Shown here piece by piece: positions 38,235-46,764 of a stretch of DNA of 64,000 bases (position 1 is its first letter; each line of letters begins with the position of its first letter). The translations under genes and the position numbers were made by a program. The notes beneath the pieces are model-generated. The model was not told the origin of the DNA. It saw only the letters and a list, made by a program, of their open reading frames with translations, and ran no database searches. The DNA is from Mitsuaria sp. GD03876 (GTDB lineage Bacteria > Pseudomonadota > Gammaproteobacteria > Burkholderiales > Burkholderiaceae_C): assembly GCF_029840635.1 (NCBI RefSeq), contig NZ_JAOCCU010000023.1, positions 1 through 64,000 of the forward strand, written 5' to 3'.

Positions 38235-39329
38235 GTGAAGCAGACGAATCGACTTTCGGGAGCCGCCTCGGCGGCGCGCGCGGCCCTGGCCTTGGGCGCG
38301 GCGTTGGGGGCGGCCGGCGCGCAGGCGCAGACGAGCAGCGTGCAGCTGTTCGGGCTGATGGACATCGGCGTGCAGGCGCTCAAGGCCAGCGGCACCGACA
38401 CCCGCTACCTGGTCAACAGCGACGGCAACACCTCCAGCCGCTTCGGCGTGCGCGGCACCGAGGACCTGGGCGGCGGGCTCAAGGTCGGCTTCTGGCTGGA
38501 GTCGGCGGTGGCCGTCGACGACGGCACCAGCGGCGCGACCAGCACCAACAACAAGGACTCGGTCAGCGGCGGGCTGACCTGGGGCCGGCGCGCGACGGTG
38601 CAGGTCTCGGGCCACTGGGGCGAGTTGCGGCTGGGCCGCGACTACGTGCCCTCGTTCGGCAACCTGACGACGTCGATGCATCCGTTCGGCACCAACGGCG
38701 TGGGCAGCTCGGGGATCATGTTCTATCCGGTGCCCGCCAACGGCACGACGGCGCGGACCAACGTGCGGGCGTCCAACTCGATCGGCTACTTCACGCCCTC
38801 GGGCATCAACGGCTTCTACGGCCACGCGATGCTGGCGCTGGGCGAGCAGGGCGCCGGGCCGACGCGCAAGGACGGCCAGTTGACCGGCATTCGCATCGGC
38901 TGGCGCAACGAGACCTTCAACGGCTCGGCGGCGATCTCCAAGACCCGCTACGCCACCGGCGACTACACGCAGAGCAACGTCGGCATGTCCTACCAGTGGG
39001 GGCCGGCCAAGCTGATGGCGCTGTGGGGCCGCAACGAGGTCGGCATCACCAGCACCACCGCGACGATGCTGGGCACGCAGTGGCAGGTGTGGCCGCAGGG
39101 CGAGCTGCGCTTCGCCTACACCTGGCTCAAGGCGAAGAACGTCGCCAGCGACGCCACGCACATCGCCATCGGCTACGTGCACGACCTGTCCAAGCGCACC
39201 GCGCTGTACACCAACCTGGCCAAGGTGGACAACAAGGGCCGCGGCACGCGCTTCAACGTCGGCCTGGCGACGACGCAGCCCGGCGGCGACAGCGGCGGCT
39301 TCGAGGCCGGCGTCCGCCACAACTTCTGA
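38235..39329 (+). CDS. Outer-membrane porin (Gram-negative type, Burkholderiales)
   Basis: Predicted 364 residues. Signal peptide to AGAQAQ (near residue 31), then SSVQLFGLMDIGVQAL, SRFGVRGTEDLGGGLKVGFWLE, LRLGRDYVPSF, and a final GVRHNF ending in Phe as required for BAM recognition. It forms a trimeric 16-strand pore for small solutes. It opens the run porin, SGNH protein, alpha/beta hydrolase, amidohydrolase. Confidence 0.93.
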   Translation: MKQTNRLSGAASAARAALALGAALGAAGAQAQTSSVQLFGLMDIGVQALKASGTDTRYLVNSDGNTSSRFGVRGTEDLGGGLKVGFWLESAVAVDDGTSGATSTNNKDSVSGGLTWGRRATVQVSGHWGELRLGRDYVPSFGNLTTSMHPFGTNGVGSSGIMFYPVPANGTTARTNVRASNSIGYFTPSGINGFYGHAMLALGEQGAGPTRKDGQLTGIRIGWRNETFNGSAAISKTRYATGDYTQSNVGMSYQWGPAKLMALWGRNEVGITSTTATMLGTQWQVWPQGELRFAYTWLKAKNVASDATHIAIGYVHDLSKRTALYTNLAKVDNKGRGTRFNVGLATTQPGGDSGGFEAGVRHNF

Positions 39330-39366
39330 CACGCGCTTCAACCCCCAGCAACGAAGGAGCACGACC

Positions 39367-40653
39367 ATGCCGTCCACCATGATGAAGTTTTCCTGGCGCC
39401 TGGCCGGCGCGGTCGCGCTCGCGGCCGCGGCGCTGGCGCCGTCCGGCGCGCGCGCCGAGGCCACGAAGATCCTGTTCGTCGGCAACAGCTACACGTTCGG
39501 CCGCATCGATCCGGTGATGAGCTACAACGCCGCCAACGTGCACGACCTCACCGCGTCGATGTACGCCACCAACCCGAGCGGCGCCAACGGCTTCGAGCCC
39601 CATCCCTGGGGCGGCGTCGCGGGCATCTTCAAGCAGTTCACCGTGCAGGTCGGGCTGGACTACGACGTGTCGATCTCGGCGCGCAACGCGGCCTCGCTGC
39701 GCGGGCAGTTCCTCAACACCAACAACGCCGGCTGGGATCTGCGGGGCAACATCGGCTCGCAGGCCTGGGACAAGGTGGTGCTGCAGGAGCAGAGCGACGA
39801 GCCGCTGACCAAGCAGGCCGGGCTGTCGTCCAACCCGGCCTACTTCAACACGTACACCAACCTGATCGAGAACTGGGTCCACCAGGGCAACGCGCTGAGC
39901 TACCGCGAGCGCGACCTGATCGGCGGCACCAACGCGAAGTGCGCCGAGATCACCGGCGCGTCGACCGGCACCTGCTCGCTGCTGCGCAACGTCGCGGCCA
40001 ACGCCAATGCCAACGCGGCGGCCGACGTGTACCTGTACCAGACCTGGGCGCGACCCAACCTGGTCAACGCGCCCAGCACGACGGTGACCGACGAGAACAC
40101 CGGCGAGATCATCCCGACCGGGCAGCCGGCGCCGTCGTTCTATCCGACGCTGCAGGCGATGACCGACGACCTGAAGCAGGCCTACGCGGCGGCGGCGCTG
40201 CTGGCGGGGGCGGACGGCTCGGGCGGCATCAAGGGGATCGCGCCGGTGGGCGAGGCCTTCATGCGGGCGATCGCCGCGGGCTTCGCGACGCCGGACATGT
40301 ACGCGGCCAACGCGGCCACCGACGGCCTGCTGGACCTGTGGTTCGACGACGGCACCCATGCGAGCAAGTACGGCTCCTACCTGAGCGCGCTGACGCTGTT
40401 CGGCACGATCACCGGGCTCGATCCGTCGGTGCTCGGCTTCAACGAGATCGCCGCCCGCGACCTCGGCATCAGCGCGCGCGACGCGCTGCTGCTGCAACGC
40501 GTGGCGAGCGAACAGCTCGGCTTCGCCGCCGCGGTGCCGGAGCCAGGGTCGTTCGCGCTGGCCGGGCTGGGCGTGGCGATGTTGTGGATGTGGCGTCGCC
40601 GTCGCCACGAGCGCACGGCGACCGCGGGCGCGGTGCCCGCCATGCCGGCTTGA
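39367..40653 (+). CDS. SGNH-hydrolase-like protein with PEP-CTERM sorting signal
   Basis: Predicted 428 residues, ribosome site AAGGAG. A signal peptide (cleavage near residue 30, GARA) leads to ILFVGNSYTFG, the SGNH block I with Ser41. The late block DGTHASKYGSYL gives Asp328 and His331, completing the triad. The C-terminus is a PEP-CTERM tail: VPEPG (390-394), hydrophobic segment FALAGLGVAMLWMW, then RRRRHER. An unusual further 11 residues follow the arginines. PEP-CTERM proteins are cut and re-attached by an exosortase; none is encoded here. The substrate is unknown. Confidence 0.85.
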   Translation: MPSTMMKFSWRLAGAVALAAAALAPSGARAEATKILFVGNSYTFGRIDPVMSYNAANVHDLTASMYATNPSGANGFEPHPWGGVAGIFKQFTVQVGLDYDVSISARNAASLRGQFLNTNNAGWDLRGNIGSQAWDKVVLQEQSDEPLTKQAGLSSNPAYFNTYTNLIENWVHQGNALSYRERDLIGGTNAKCAEITGASTGTCSLLRNVAANANANAAADVYLYQTWARPNLVNAPSTTVTDENTGEIIPTGQPAPSFYPTLQAMTDDLKQAYAAAALLAGADGSGGIKGIAPVGEAFMRAIAAGFATPDMYAANAATDGLLDLWFDDGTHASKYGSYLSALTLFGTITGLDPSVLGFNEIAARDLGISARDALLLQRVASEQLGFAAAVPEPGSFALAGLGVAMLWMWRRRRHERTATAGAVPAMPA

Positions 40654-40688
40654 CCGCCCTCGCGGACGAGCCGGATTCCTGAAGGGAG

Positions 40689-42158
40689 ATGAGGATGACG
40701 ATGAAGCAGGGCGCCGCGACTGGCGCCAGGAAGACACGCGCCGGAAAGACCGGTGACGGGAAGATGGGTGCCGGGAAGACGGGCGCGCTGGCGTTCGCCG
40801 CGGCGATGGCGCTCGGCGCGCTCGGCCTGATGGCCGGCACGTCGGCGGGCGCGAAGACGCCTGATGGCGCGAAGGCTCCGGAGGGCGCGAAGTTCGACAT
40901 GGCGGCCGAGGCCGCGCCCGCGACGACGGCCTGCCCATCGGGCGTGGGCGAGGGCGCGCGCTGCCTGACGGGCCAGGACAGCGCGGGCGCGTTCTACATG
41001 ATCGTGATGCCCAAGGCCTGGAACGGCGACCTGGTGGTGCATGCGCATGGCGGGCCGTTCCTTGGCGCGCCCACGCTCAAGCGGGTGACCGAGGACGTCG
41101 AGCGCTGGACCATCATGCCGAGGCTGGGTTACGCGTTCGCGGCGTCGAGTTACCGGCAGGGCGGCGTCGCGGTGACGGCCGCGGCGGAGGACAACGAGCG
41201 CCTGCGGCGGCTGTTCATCGACAAGGTCGCCAAGCCCAGGCACGTCTACCTGCACGGGCAGTCGTGGGGCGCGAGCGTCGCGGCCAAGGGCGCGGAGCTG
41301 TTCGCCGACGGCAAGCCGTACGACGCGGTGCTGCTGACCTCGGGCGTGCTGGGCGGCGGGACGCGCAGCTACGACTTCCGGCTCGACCTGCGGGTCGTCT
41401 ACCAATCCCTGTGCCGCAACCACCCGCTGCCCAGCGAGCCGCAGTACCCGTTGAACATCGGGTTGCCGCTGGATTCGACGATGAAGCAGCACGACCTGGC
41501 CAAGCGCGTGGACGAGTGCCTCGGGCTGAACAAGCCGGCGGCGGAGCGCACGCCGGAGCAGGCAGCGAAGGTGAAGACGATCGTCGACGTGGTGCACATC
41601 CCGGAGCGCAGCATCCAGTCCCACCTGAACTGGGCGACCTGGCACTTCCAGGACATCGCGTTCAAGCGCACCGGCGGCGCGAGCCCGTTCGGCAATGTCG
41701 GCGCGGTGTACGCGGGTTCCGCCGACGACGCCGCGCTGAACGCCGGCGTCGCGCGCTACACGGCCGATCCGAAGGCGGTGGCGACCCTGTCGGCGGATGC
41801 GGACCTGGGCGGGCGGATTCCGGTGCCGGTGCTGACGGTCCACGCGATCCATGATCCGACGGCGATGGTGGAACTGCAGGAGAGCTTCGGCCGCACGATG
41901 GCCGCGGCCGGACGCGGCGACGCGCTGGTGCAGACCTTCACCGGCGACAAGGACCACAGCTACCTGAGCGATCCGACCTACGCGGCGCTGATGTCGGCGC
42001 TGTCGACCTGGGCGACGCAGGGAAAGAAACCGACGCCCGAGTCGATCGCCGCCGGCTGCGAGAAGGCCAGGGAGAAGCTGGGGCAGACCTGCCGTTTCGA
42101 GCCGAAGTACCAGGTCCAGCCGCTCGAGTCGCGGGTGGCGAAGCGGGATCGGCCCTGA
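40689..42158 (+). CDS. Exported alpha/beta-hydrolase-like protein
   Basis: Predicted 489 residues from ATG 40689; ATG 40701 also has a ribosome site (GAGG, 40691-40694). The N-terminus is very basic with a pentapeptide repeat (AGKTG, DGKMG, AGKTG), then a hydrophobic signal, then a hexapeptide repeat (GAKTPD, GAKAPE). The hydrolase part shows VVHAHGGPFLGA, the nucleophile elbow HGQSWGAS and TVHAIHDPTAMVE near the acid. The final TGDKDHSYL supplies the histidine. Substrate unknown; related to exported prolyl-peptidase/esterase-like proteins. Confidence 0.78.
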   Translation: MRMTMKQGAATGARKTRAGKTGDGKMGAGKTGALAFAAAMALGALGLMAGTSAGAKTPDGAKAPEGAKFDMAAEAAPATTACPSGVGEGARCLTGQDSAGAFYMIVMPKAWNGDLVVHAHGGPFLGAPTLKRVTEDVERWTIMPRLGYAFAASSYRQGGVAVTAAAEDNERLRRLFIDKVAKPRHVYLHGQSWGASVAAKGAELFADGKPYDAVLLTSGVLGGGTRSYDFRLDLRVVYQSLCRNHPLPSEPQYPLNIGLPLDSTMKQHDLAKRVDECLGLNKPAAERTPEQAAKVKTIVDVVHIPERSIQSHLNWATWHFQDIAFKRTGGASPFGNVGAVYAGSADDAALNAGVARYTADPKAVATLSADADLGGRIPVPVLTVHAIHDPTAMVELQESFGRTMAAAGRGDALVQTFTGDKDHSYLSDPTYAALMSALSTWATQGKKPTPESIAAGCEKAREKLGQTCRFEPKYQVQPLESRVAKRDRP

Positions 42159-42245
42159 TCGTCCCCCGACGGTGTCCCCACTTTGGGAGAAGCCAATCCC
42201 CGCTTGGAGGGGAAGAATCGACGGCTCCGATCCAAGGAGCCTGCC

Positions 42246-44255
42246 ATGTTCACCGACCTCATCCGCATCGGCCGCGAGGACGCGCCGCAAGGCAACCGCC
42301 GCGATTTCATGGAGGCCGCGGCCGCGCTCGGGCTGAGCGTGATGGCCGGGCCGGTGCTGGCGCAGGCGGGACAGGGCGGCGCGCCTGAGCTGATCCTGCG
42401 CAACGGCCGCGTCACGACGATGGATCCCGCCAGGCCCGAAGCCAGCGCCATCGCGCTGCGCGATGGTGTCGTGATGGCCGTCGGCACGGATGCCGAGATC
42501 GGCAGGCTCGCCGGCTCGAAGACCCGCATCGTCGACCTCGAGAAGCGCCGCGTGATCCCGGGCCTGACCGACTCCCACATGCACATCATCCGGGGCGGCC
42601 TCAACTTCAACATGGAGCTGCGCTGGGACGGCGTGCGCTCGCTCGGCGCGGCGCTGCTGATGCTCAAGGAGCAGGCGGCGCGCACGCCGGCGCCGCAGTG
42701 GGTCCGGGTCGTCGGCGGCTGGAACGAGTTCCAGTTCGACGAGAAGCGCATGCCGACGCTGGCCGAGCTCAACGCAGCCGCGCCCGACACGCCGGTGTTC
42801 GTGCTCAACCTCTACAACCAGGCCTTCCTGAACCGCGCGGCGCTGCGCGCGGTCGGCTACACGAAGGACACGCCGCAGCCCGCCGGCGCGATCATCGAGC
42901 GCGACGCGCGCGGCGAACCCACCGGGCTGCTGCTCGCCGAGCCGAACGCCTTCATCCTCTACAACACGCTGAACCTCGGCCCCAAGCTCGATCCGGAGCA
43001 GCAGCTCAACTCGACGCTGCACTTCATGCGCGAGGAGAACCGGCTCGGCGTGACCTCGGTGGGCGACGCCGGCGGCGGCTTCCAGAACTACCCGGACGAC
43101 TACGCGATCATCGACAAGCTCGCCAAGGAAGGCCGGCTGACGGTGCGCATCGCCTACAACCTGTTCCCGCAGAAGGCGAAGCAGGAACTGGCCGACTTCC
43201 AGCGCTGGGCCCGCAGCGGGCGTCCTGGCGACGGCACCGACTTCTACAAGCTCAACGGCGCCGGCGAGATGCTGGCCTTCAGCGCGGCGGACTTCGAGGA
43301 CTTCCTGGTGCCGCGGCCGGAGATGCCGGCGTCGATGGAAAGCGACCTGGAGGGCGTGGTGCGTTTCCTGGCCGGCAACGGCTGGCCCTGGCGCATGCAC
43401 GCGACCTACAACGAGACGGTGTCGCGCAGCCTGGACGTGTTCGAGAAGGTCCATCGCGATCACCCGATCGACAAGCTCGGTTGGTTCTTCGACCACTGCG
43501 AGACGGTGACGCCGCAGAACCTGGAGCGGATCAAGCGCCTGGGCGGCGGCATCGCGGTGCAGAACCGGATGTCGATGCAAGGCGAGTACTTCATCCGGCG
43601 CTACGGGCTGAAGGCGACGGCGGAGACGCCGCCGGTCAAGCGGATGCTGGAGATGGGGCTGCCGGTGTCGCTGGGCACCGACGCGACGCGGGTGAACAGC
43701 TACAACCCGTGGCAGGCGCTGTACTGGCTGGTGTCGGGCCGCACGATCGGCGGCACGGTGCTGTATCCGGAGGAACGCCGGCTGGACCGCCTGGCCGCGC
43801 TGCGGCTGATGACGGCGGACGGGGCCTGGTTCTCGCGCGAGACCGGGAAGAAGGGCGTGCTCAAGGCCGGGGCGTTCGGCGACCTGGCGGTGCTGGACCG
43901 CGATTTCCTGACGGTGCCCGAGGACCAGATCCAGGACATCACCTCGGTGCTGACCGTGGTGGCGGGCAAGCCGGTGCATGGTAGCGGGGCCTACGCGGCG
44001 CTGGCGCCGGCGCTGCCGCCGGCGATGCCGGACTGGTCGCCGGTGCGCAGCTATGGCGGCTACCAGGCGCGCAAGGGCTCGACCTCGTCATCGACGAGCG
44101 ACGCGGAACGCCGCTACCAGTACGCCGCGAGGTGCGGCTGCGCCAGCGCCTGCGGCGTGCACGGCCACGATCACGCGGCGGTGGCCAGCGCCGCGCGCGA
44201 TGCGTCGGCGGCGCAGGCCTTCTGGGGCGCGATGGGGTGCAGTTGCTACGTGTGA
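42246..44255 (+). CDS. Exported amidohydrolase, YtcJ-like, with Cys/His-rich tail
   Basis: Predicted 669 residues from ATG 42246. A Tat signal (GNRRDFMEAAAALGLSVM) is followed by the amidohydrolase-family-3 core: VIPGLTDSHMHII (metal HxH), VGGWNEFQFD, TSVGDAGGG, FDHCETVTP and PVSLGTDATRV. Relatives hydrolyse formamides or other amides. The last 45 residues carry an unusual cysteine/histidine-rich tail (CGCASACGVHGHDH and a terminal GCSCYV). The role of the tail is unknown. Confidence 0.86.
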   Translation: MFTDLIRIGREDAPQGNRRDFMEAAAALGLSVMAGPVLAQAGQGGAPELILRNGRVTTMDPARPEASAIALRDGVVMAVGTDAEIGRLAGSKTRIVDLEKRRVIPGLTDSHMHIIRGGLNFNMELRWDGVRSLGAALLMLKEQAARTPAPQWVRVVGGWNEFQFDEKRMPTLAELNAAAPDTPVFVLNLYNQAFLNRAALRAVGYTKDTPQPAGAIIERDARGEPTGLLLAEPNAFILYNTLNLGPKLDPEQQLNSTLHFMREENRLGVTSVGDAGGGFQNYPDDYAIIDKLAKEGRLTVRIAYNLFPQKAKQELADFQRWARSGRPGDGTDFYKLNGAGEMLAFSAADFEDFLVPRPEMPASMESDLEGVVRFLAGNGWPWRMHATYNETVSRSLDVFEKVHRDHPIDKLGWFFDHCETVTPQNLERIKRLGGGIAVQNRMSMQGEYFIRRYGLKATAETPPVKRMLEMGLPVSLGTDATRVNSYNPWQALYWLVSGRTIGGTVLYPEERRLDRLAALRLMTADGAWFSRETGKKGVLKAGAFGDLAVLDRDFLTVPEDQIQDITSVLTVVAGKPVHGSGAYAALAPALPPAMPDWSPVRSYGGYQARKGSTSSSTSDAERRYQYAARCGCASACGVHGHDHAAVASAARDASAAQAFWGAMGCSCYV

Positions 44256-44277
44256 GGGCGCTTCCGCAAGCGCGTCA

Positions 44278-44910
44278 TCAGGGCGAAACCGTCATCCGTG
44301 TCTCGCCCGGCCTGAAGTGCCGCAGCAGCTTGCAATCGACGGGGGACGGATGGCAGAGACGGGCCGTGATCGACCGATCCGCTTCCGGGCTGAGCACGAG
44401 TTCGTGATCGTGTGGAGCGAAGCTGAGCAACGCCTTCTCGAGCGCGGGCCGGGGAAGGTCCGGCAGCCGTTCAGCGATCCAGTTCAGGTTGACGAGGTGG
44501 CCGCTCAGGAGTCCGCCGGGATCGAGCACGGGGACGCCGTCGTGGATCGATAGCGTGGCGCCCGCATGCAGCACCGGCGATTGGGACACCAGCGCGAGGT
44601 GGGTACAAGCGGTGCCGCAGCGGCCGCGCACGTCGACCTGGCGGAACGCCAGCGCGCGATCGAGGGATAGACGCGCATACAGCGGGTCGCCGCCGTCGAC
44701 GTCTTCGAAGTGCACGGTGTCGATGCGCATGTGGGTCTCGAAGAGCCGCTCCAGGCGGCGGATGTCGGCGTCCTTGAGATGACCGTTCCGAATCCAGAGA
44801 TCTCGATCCTGGATCGTGATGGACACCGAGGAGACGTTGAATGGCGCGAAGGCACGAACGACCAGGAGGATCGCCGTCAGGGCGATGACGAGCAGGACAG
44901 TGAGCTTCAT
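44278..44910 (-). CDS. Hypothetical membrane-anchored protein, ClpP-fold-like pattern
   Basis: Predicted 210 residues with one N-terminal membrane segment (MKLTVLLVIALTAILLVVRA). The order VSITIQDRDLWIRNGHLKDAD, IDTVHFEDVDGGDP, VDVRGRCGTACTHLALVSQ and LSIHDGVPVLDPGG resembles periplasmic ClpP-like proteins (COG3904), with a CxxxC at CGTAC in the place where those have a conserved Cys-Ser-Ala-Cys. I see no clear catalytic serine. The call is by pattern only and could be wrong. Confidence 0.55.
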   Translation of the reverse strand: MKLTVLLVIALTAILLVVRAFAPFNVSSVSITIQDRDLWIRNGHLKDADIRRLERLFETHMRIDTVHFEDVDGGDPLYARLSLDRALAFRQVDVRGRCGTACTHLALVSQSPVLHAGATLSIHDGVPVLDPGGLLSGHLVNLNWIAERLPDLPRPALEKALLSFAPHDHELVLSPEADRSITARLCHPSPVDCKLLRHFRPGETRMTVSP

Positions 44911-45176
44911 GCCGGCAGTCTCCGGGCCGGCTACTCACGAGCGCCTTCAGGGTTTGCGTGACGAATCGCTTTCCCGATGAATTCGATGGGTGGAAGGCGT
45001 GGCACGCACTGACCATTGCAAGTGGGATGCGTCCATCGAATCGGCGATCCGCTTCGGACGGCCTTCGGGAATGTCCCAGGCGAATGGCGCATCGGCGCCA
45101 CGGTCTCAATGACCCGACAAGACACTCCGCCTTGGAACCGAACGTCGAACGTCAGTACGCGTCTTCTGGCGCGCGG
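44911..45176. other. AT-richer gap between two convergent-strand genes
   Basis: Base composition is visibly lower in GC than the flanks. It holds an exact 9-bp inverted repeat, ATTCGATGG (44981-44989) and CCATCGAAT (45033-45041), 43 bases apart. No coding frame here looks real. It may be the 5' control region of the upstream membrane protein on the minus strand. Confidence 0.4.
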
Positions 45177-46085
45177 TCAGGGCGCGTCGGCGATCCCGAA
45201 CAGCCTCGCCGCATTGCCCCAGGCGATCTTCCTCGCCGTGTCCGCGGGCAGGTCGCCGAGCCACGTCCGGTACGACGTCATCGTCGCGTCGTAGGCCTGC
45301 CAGCGCTGATTCACCCAGGTGTCGGAGCCGATGAGGAACCGGTCCGGATACTTCACGATCAGCGCCCGCCAGTCGGGGCAGAGCCGGCCGTCCTCGCAGG
45401 TCAGGCCGGGCCGGTAGGACAACTCGCCCATCAGCTTCGGGTACTTCGCGAGCAAGGCCGCCACGCGCTCGATCGGCGCGCCGTCGATGCCGGTGTGCGC
45501 CCAGATCAGCATCGCCTCGCGGCCCTTGCTGGGCGTCGCGTCCATCAGCAGCTCGATCGCCTCGTCGTCCACGTGCGCCAGCACGACCAGCGCCTTCTCT
45601 TCCGCGAGCGCCATCAGCTTGCGCGCCACCGGACCGCGTGCATTCGCGCTGTCGTAGAGGTGGAACTCGCCGATCCCGCGGTACGGGCCCGACGCGGTGC
45701 CGCGCGCCAACTCCTCCTGGACCATGCGATGGATGCTCTCGTCGCGGAACCAGTTGTCGTAGTCCGCTCGCGTGCGATAGAGCCGGATGAAGGGCACGAC
45801 CGTCACGCCGGCGGCACGCGTCTCCGCCAGCGATGCCAAGGCGCGCGTGCCGTCGTTGGGACGCGAGTTCGACAGGATCGCCTTCACCCCGTTGCGCTTC
45901 ATCCGCGCGAGCACGTCCGCCGGCGGATGCGGGCCCTCGCGGCCGTTCCAGGCTTCCTCGTTGTAGTGCAAGTGCGCGTCGAAGATCGGGCCCGTGTACT
46001 CTGCGGCTCGGACATCGCGCGCCGCAGCGAGGGACATCGCCATCGCGGCGAGGAACGGCAGCAGCAGACGCGGGGCAGGGCGCAT
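45177..46085 (-). CDS. Exported amidohydrolase, TIM-barrel family 2
   Basis: Predicted 302 residues from ATG 46085 ([19 protein letters not shown]), giving a signal peptide to VRAAEY; the longer frame to 46184 has no signal. The amidohydrolase_2 features are [11 protein letters not shown] (metal HxH), [29 protein letters not shown] and [10 protein letters not shown] (active Asp). Substrate unknown. Divergent from the small membrane protein gene. Confidence 0.83.
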   Translation of the reverse strand: MRPAPRLLLPFLAAMAMSLAAARDVRAAEYTGPIFDAHLHYNEEAWNGREGPHPPADVLARMKRNGVKAILSNSRPNDGTRALASLAETRAAGVTVVPFIRLYRTRADYDNWFRDESIHRMVQEELARGTASGPYRGIGEFHLYDSANARGPVARKLMALAEEKALVVLAHVDDEAIELLMDATPSKGREAMLIWAHTGIDGAPIERVAALLAKYPKLMGELSYRPGLTCEDGRLCPDWRALIVKYPDRFLIGSDTWVNQRWQAYDATMTSYRTWLGDLPADTARKIAWGNAARLFGIADAP

Positions 46086-46182
46086 GGGGAGCTCCGGGGC
46101 GGTCGGGTTTCGGCAGATTCTGCGCGGGAACCAGCCTTGCCCGCCACGGGCGACATCGCCAGTCGCCTCATGGAGTCTCGTC

Positions 46183-46668
46183 ATGCCTCATTTCCCGCTC
46201 CGCAGCCTTCGCCCCGCCGATCTCATCCGTGAATCGCTGATCGCCGGCCTCGCCTCCGGGCTGCTCTCGGCCCTCGCCGTGTCCTGGGGAAGCCGCGCCG
46301 GCGGCCATCGCGCCGTGGCCGGCCTCAACGCACCCAGTCATTGGCTGTGGGGCGACGAGGCCCTGGCGTCCGACGAACTGAACCTGCGCCACACCGCCGT
46401 CGGCGTGACCACGCACCTGGGCTCGGCGCTGTTCTGGGGCAGCATTTACGCGCTGATGCGCGGCTGGCATCGCCGCCCGACGCCGGTCAACGCCGCCACC
46501 GACGCGATCACCCTCACGGGCGTCGCGCTCGTTACCGACTACCTGCTCGTGCCCAAGCGCCTGACGCCGGGCTTCGAGGCGCGGCTCACGCCGCCGCGCC
46601 TGGGTGTCGTCTACCTCGCGCTGGCCGGCGGGCTGCTGCTCGGCGCGTTGTGCAGCGAACGGGATTGA
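46183..46668 (+). CDS. Hypothetical membrane protein, 161 aa
   Basis: Predicted 161 residues with about four hydrophobic segments ([68 protein letters not shown]). It resembles small inner-membrane proteins annotated as DUF1440/YagU-like in proteobacteria, but I only recognise the hydrophobic pattern. ATG 46183, divergent from the amidohydrolase. Confidence 0.65.
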   Translation: MPHFPLRSLRPADLIRESLIAGLASGLLSALAVSWGSRAGGHRAVAGLNAPSHWLWGDEALASDELNLRHTAVGVTTHLGSALFWGSIYALMRGWHRRPTPVNAATDAITLTGVALVTDYLLVPKRLTPGFEARLTPPRLGVVYLALAGGLLLGALCSERD

Positions 46669-46764
46669 CCAGGGCGTGACGGCCCGGGCCGTGGCCGTCC
46701 CGGCAACCGCGTGGCCGCCGCCGGCCTCAGCGGCCGTGGCGGCGGCATCGGTCGCGCGAAGGAT

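Noticed and set aside
40377-43979. A 1200-residue minus-strand frame over the SGNH and hydrolase genes
   Set aside because: Shadow of three genes with clear domains; no recognisable domain in itself.
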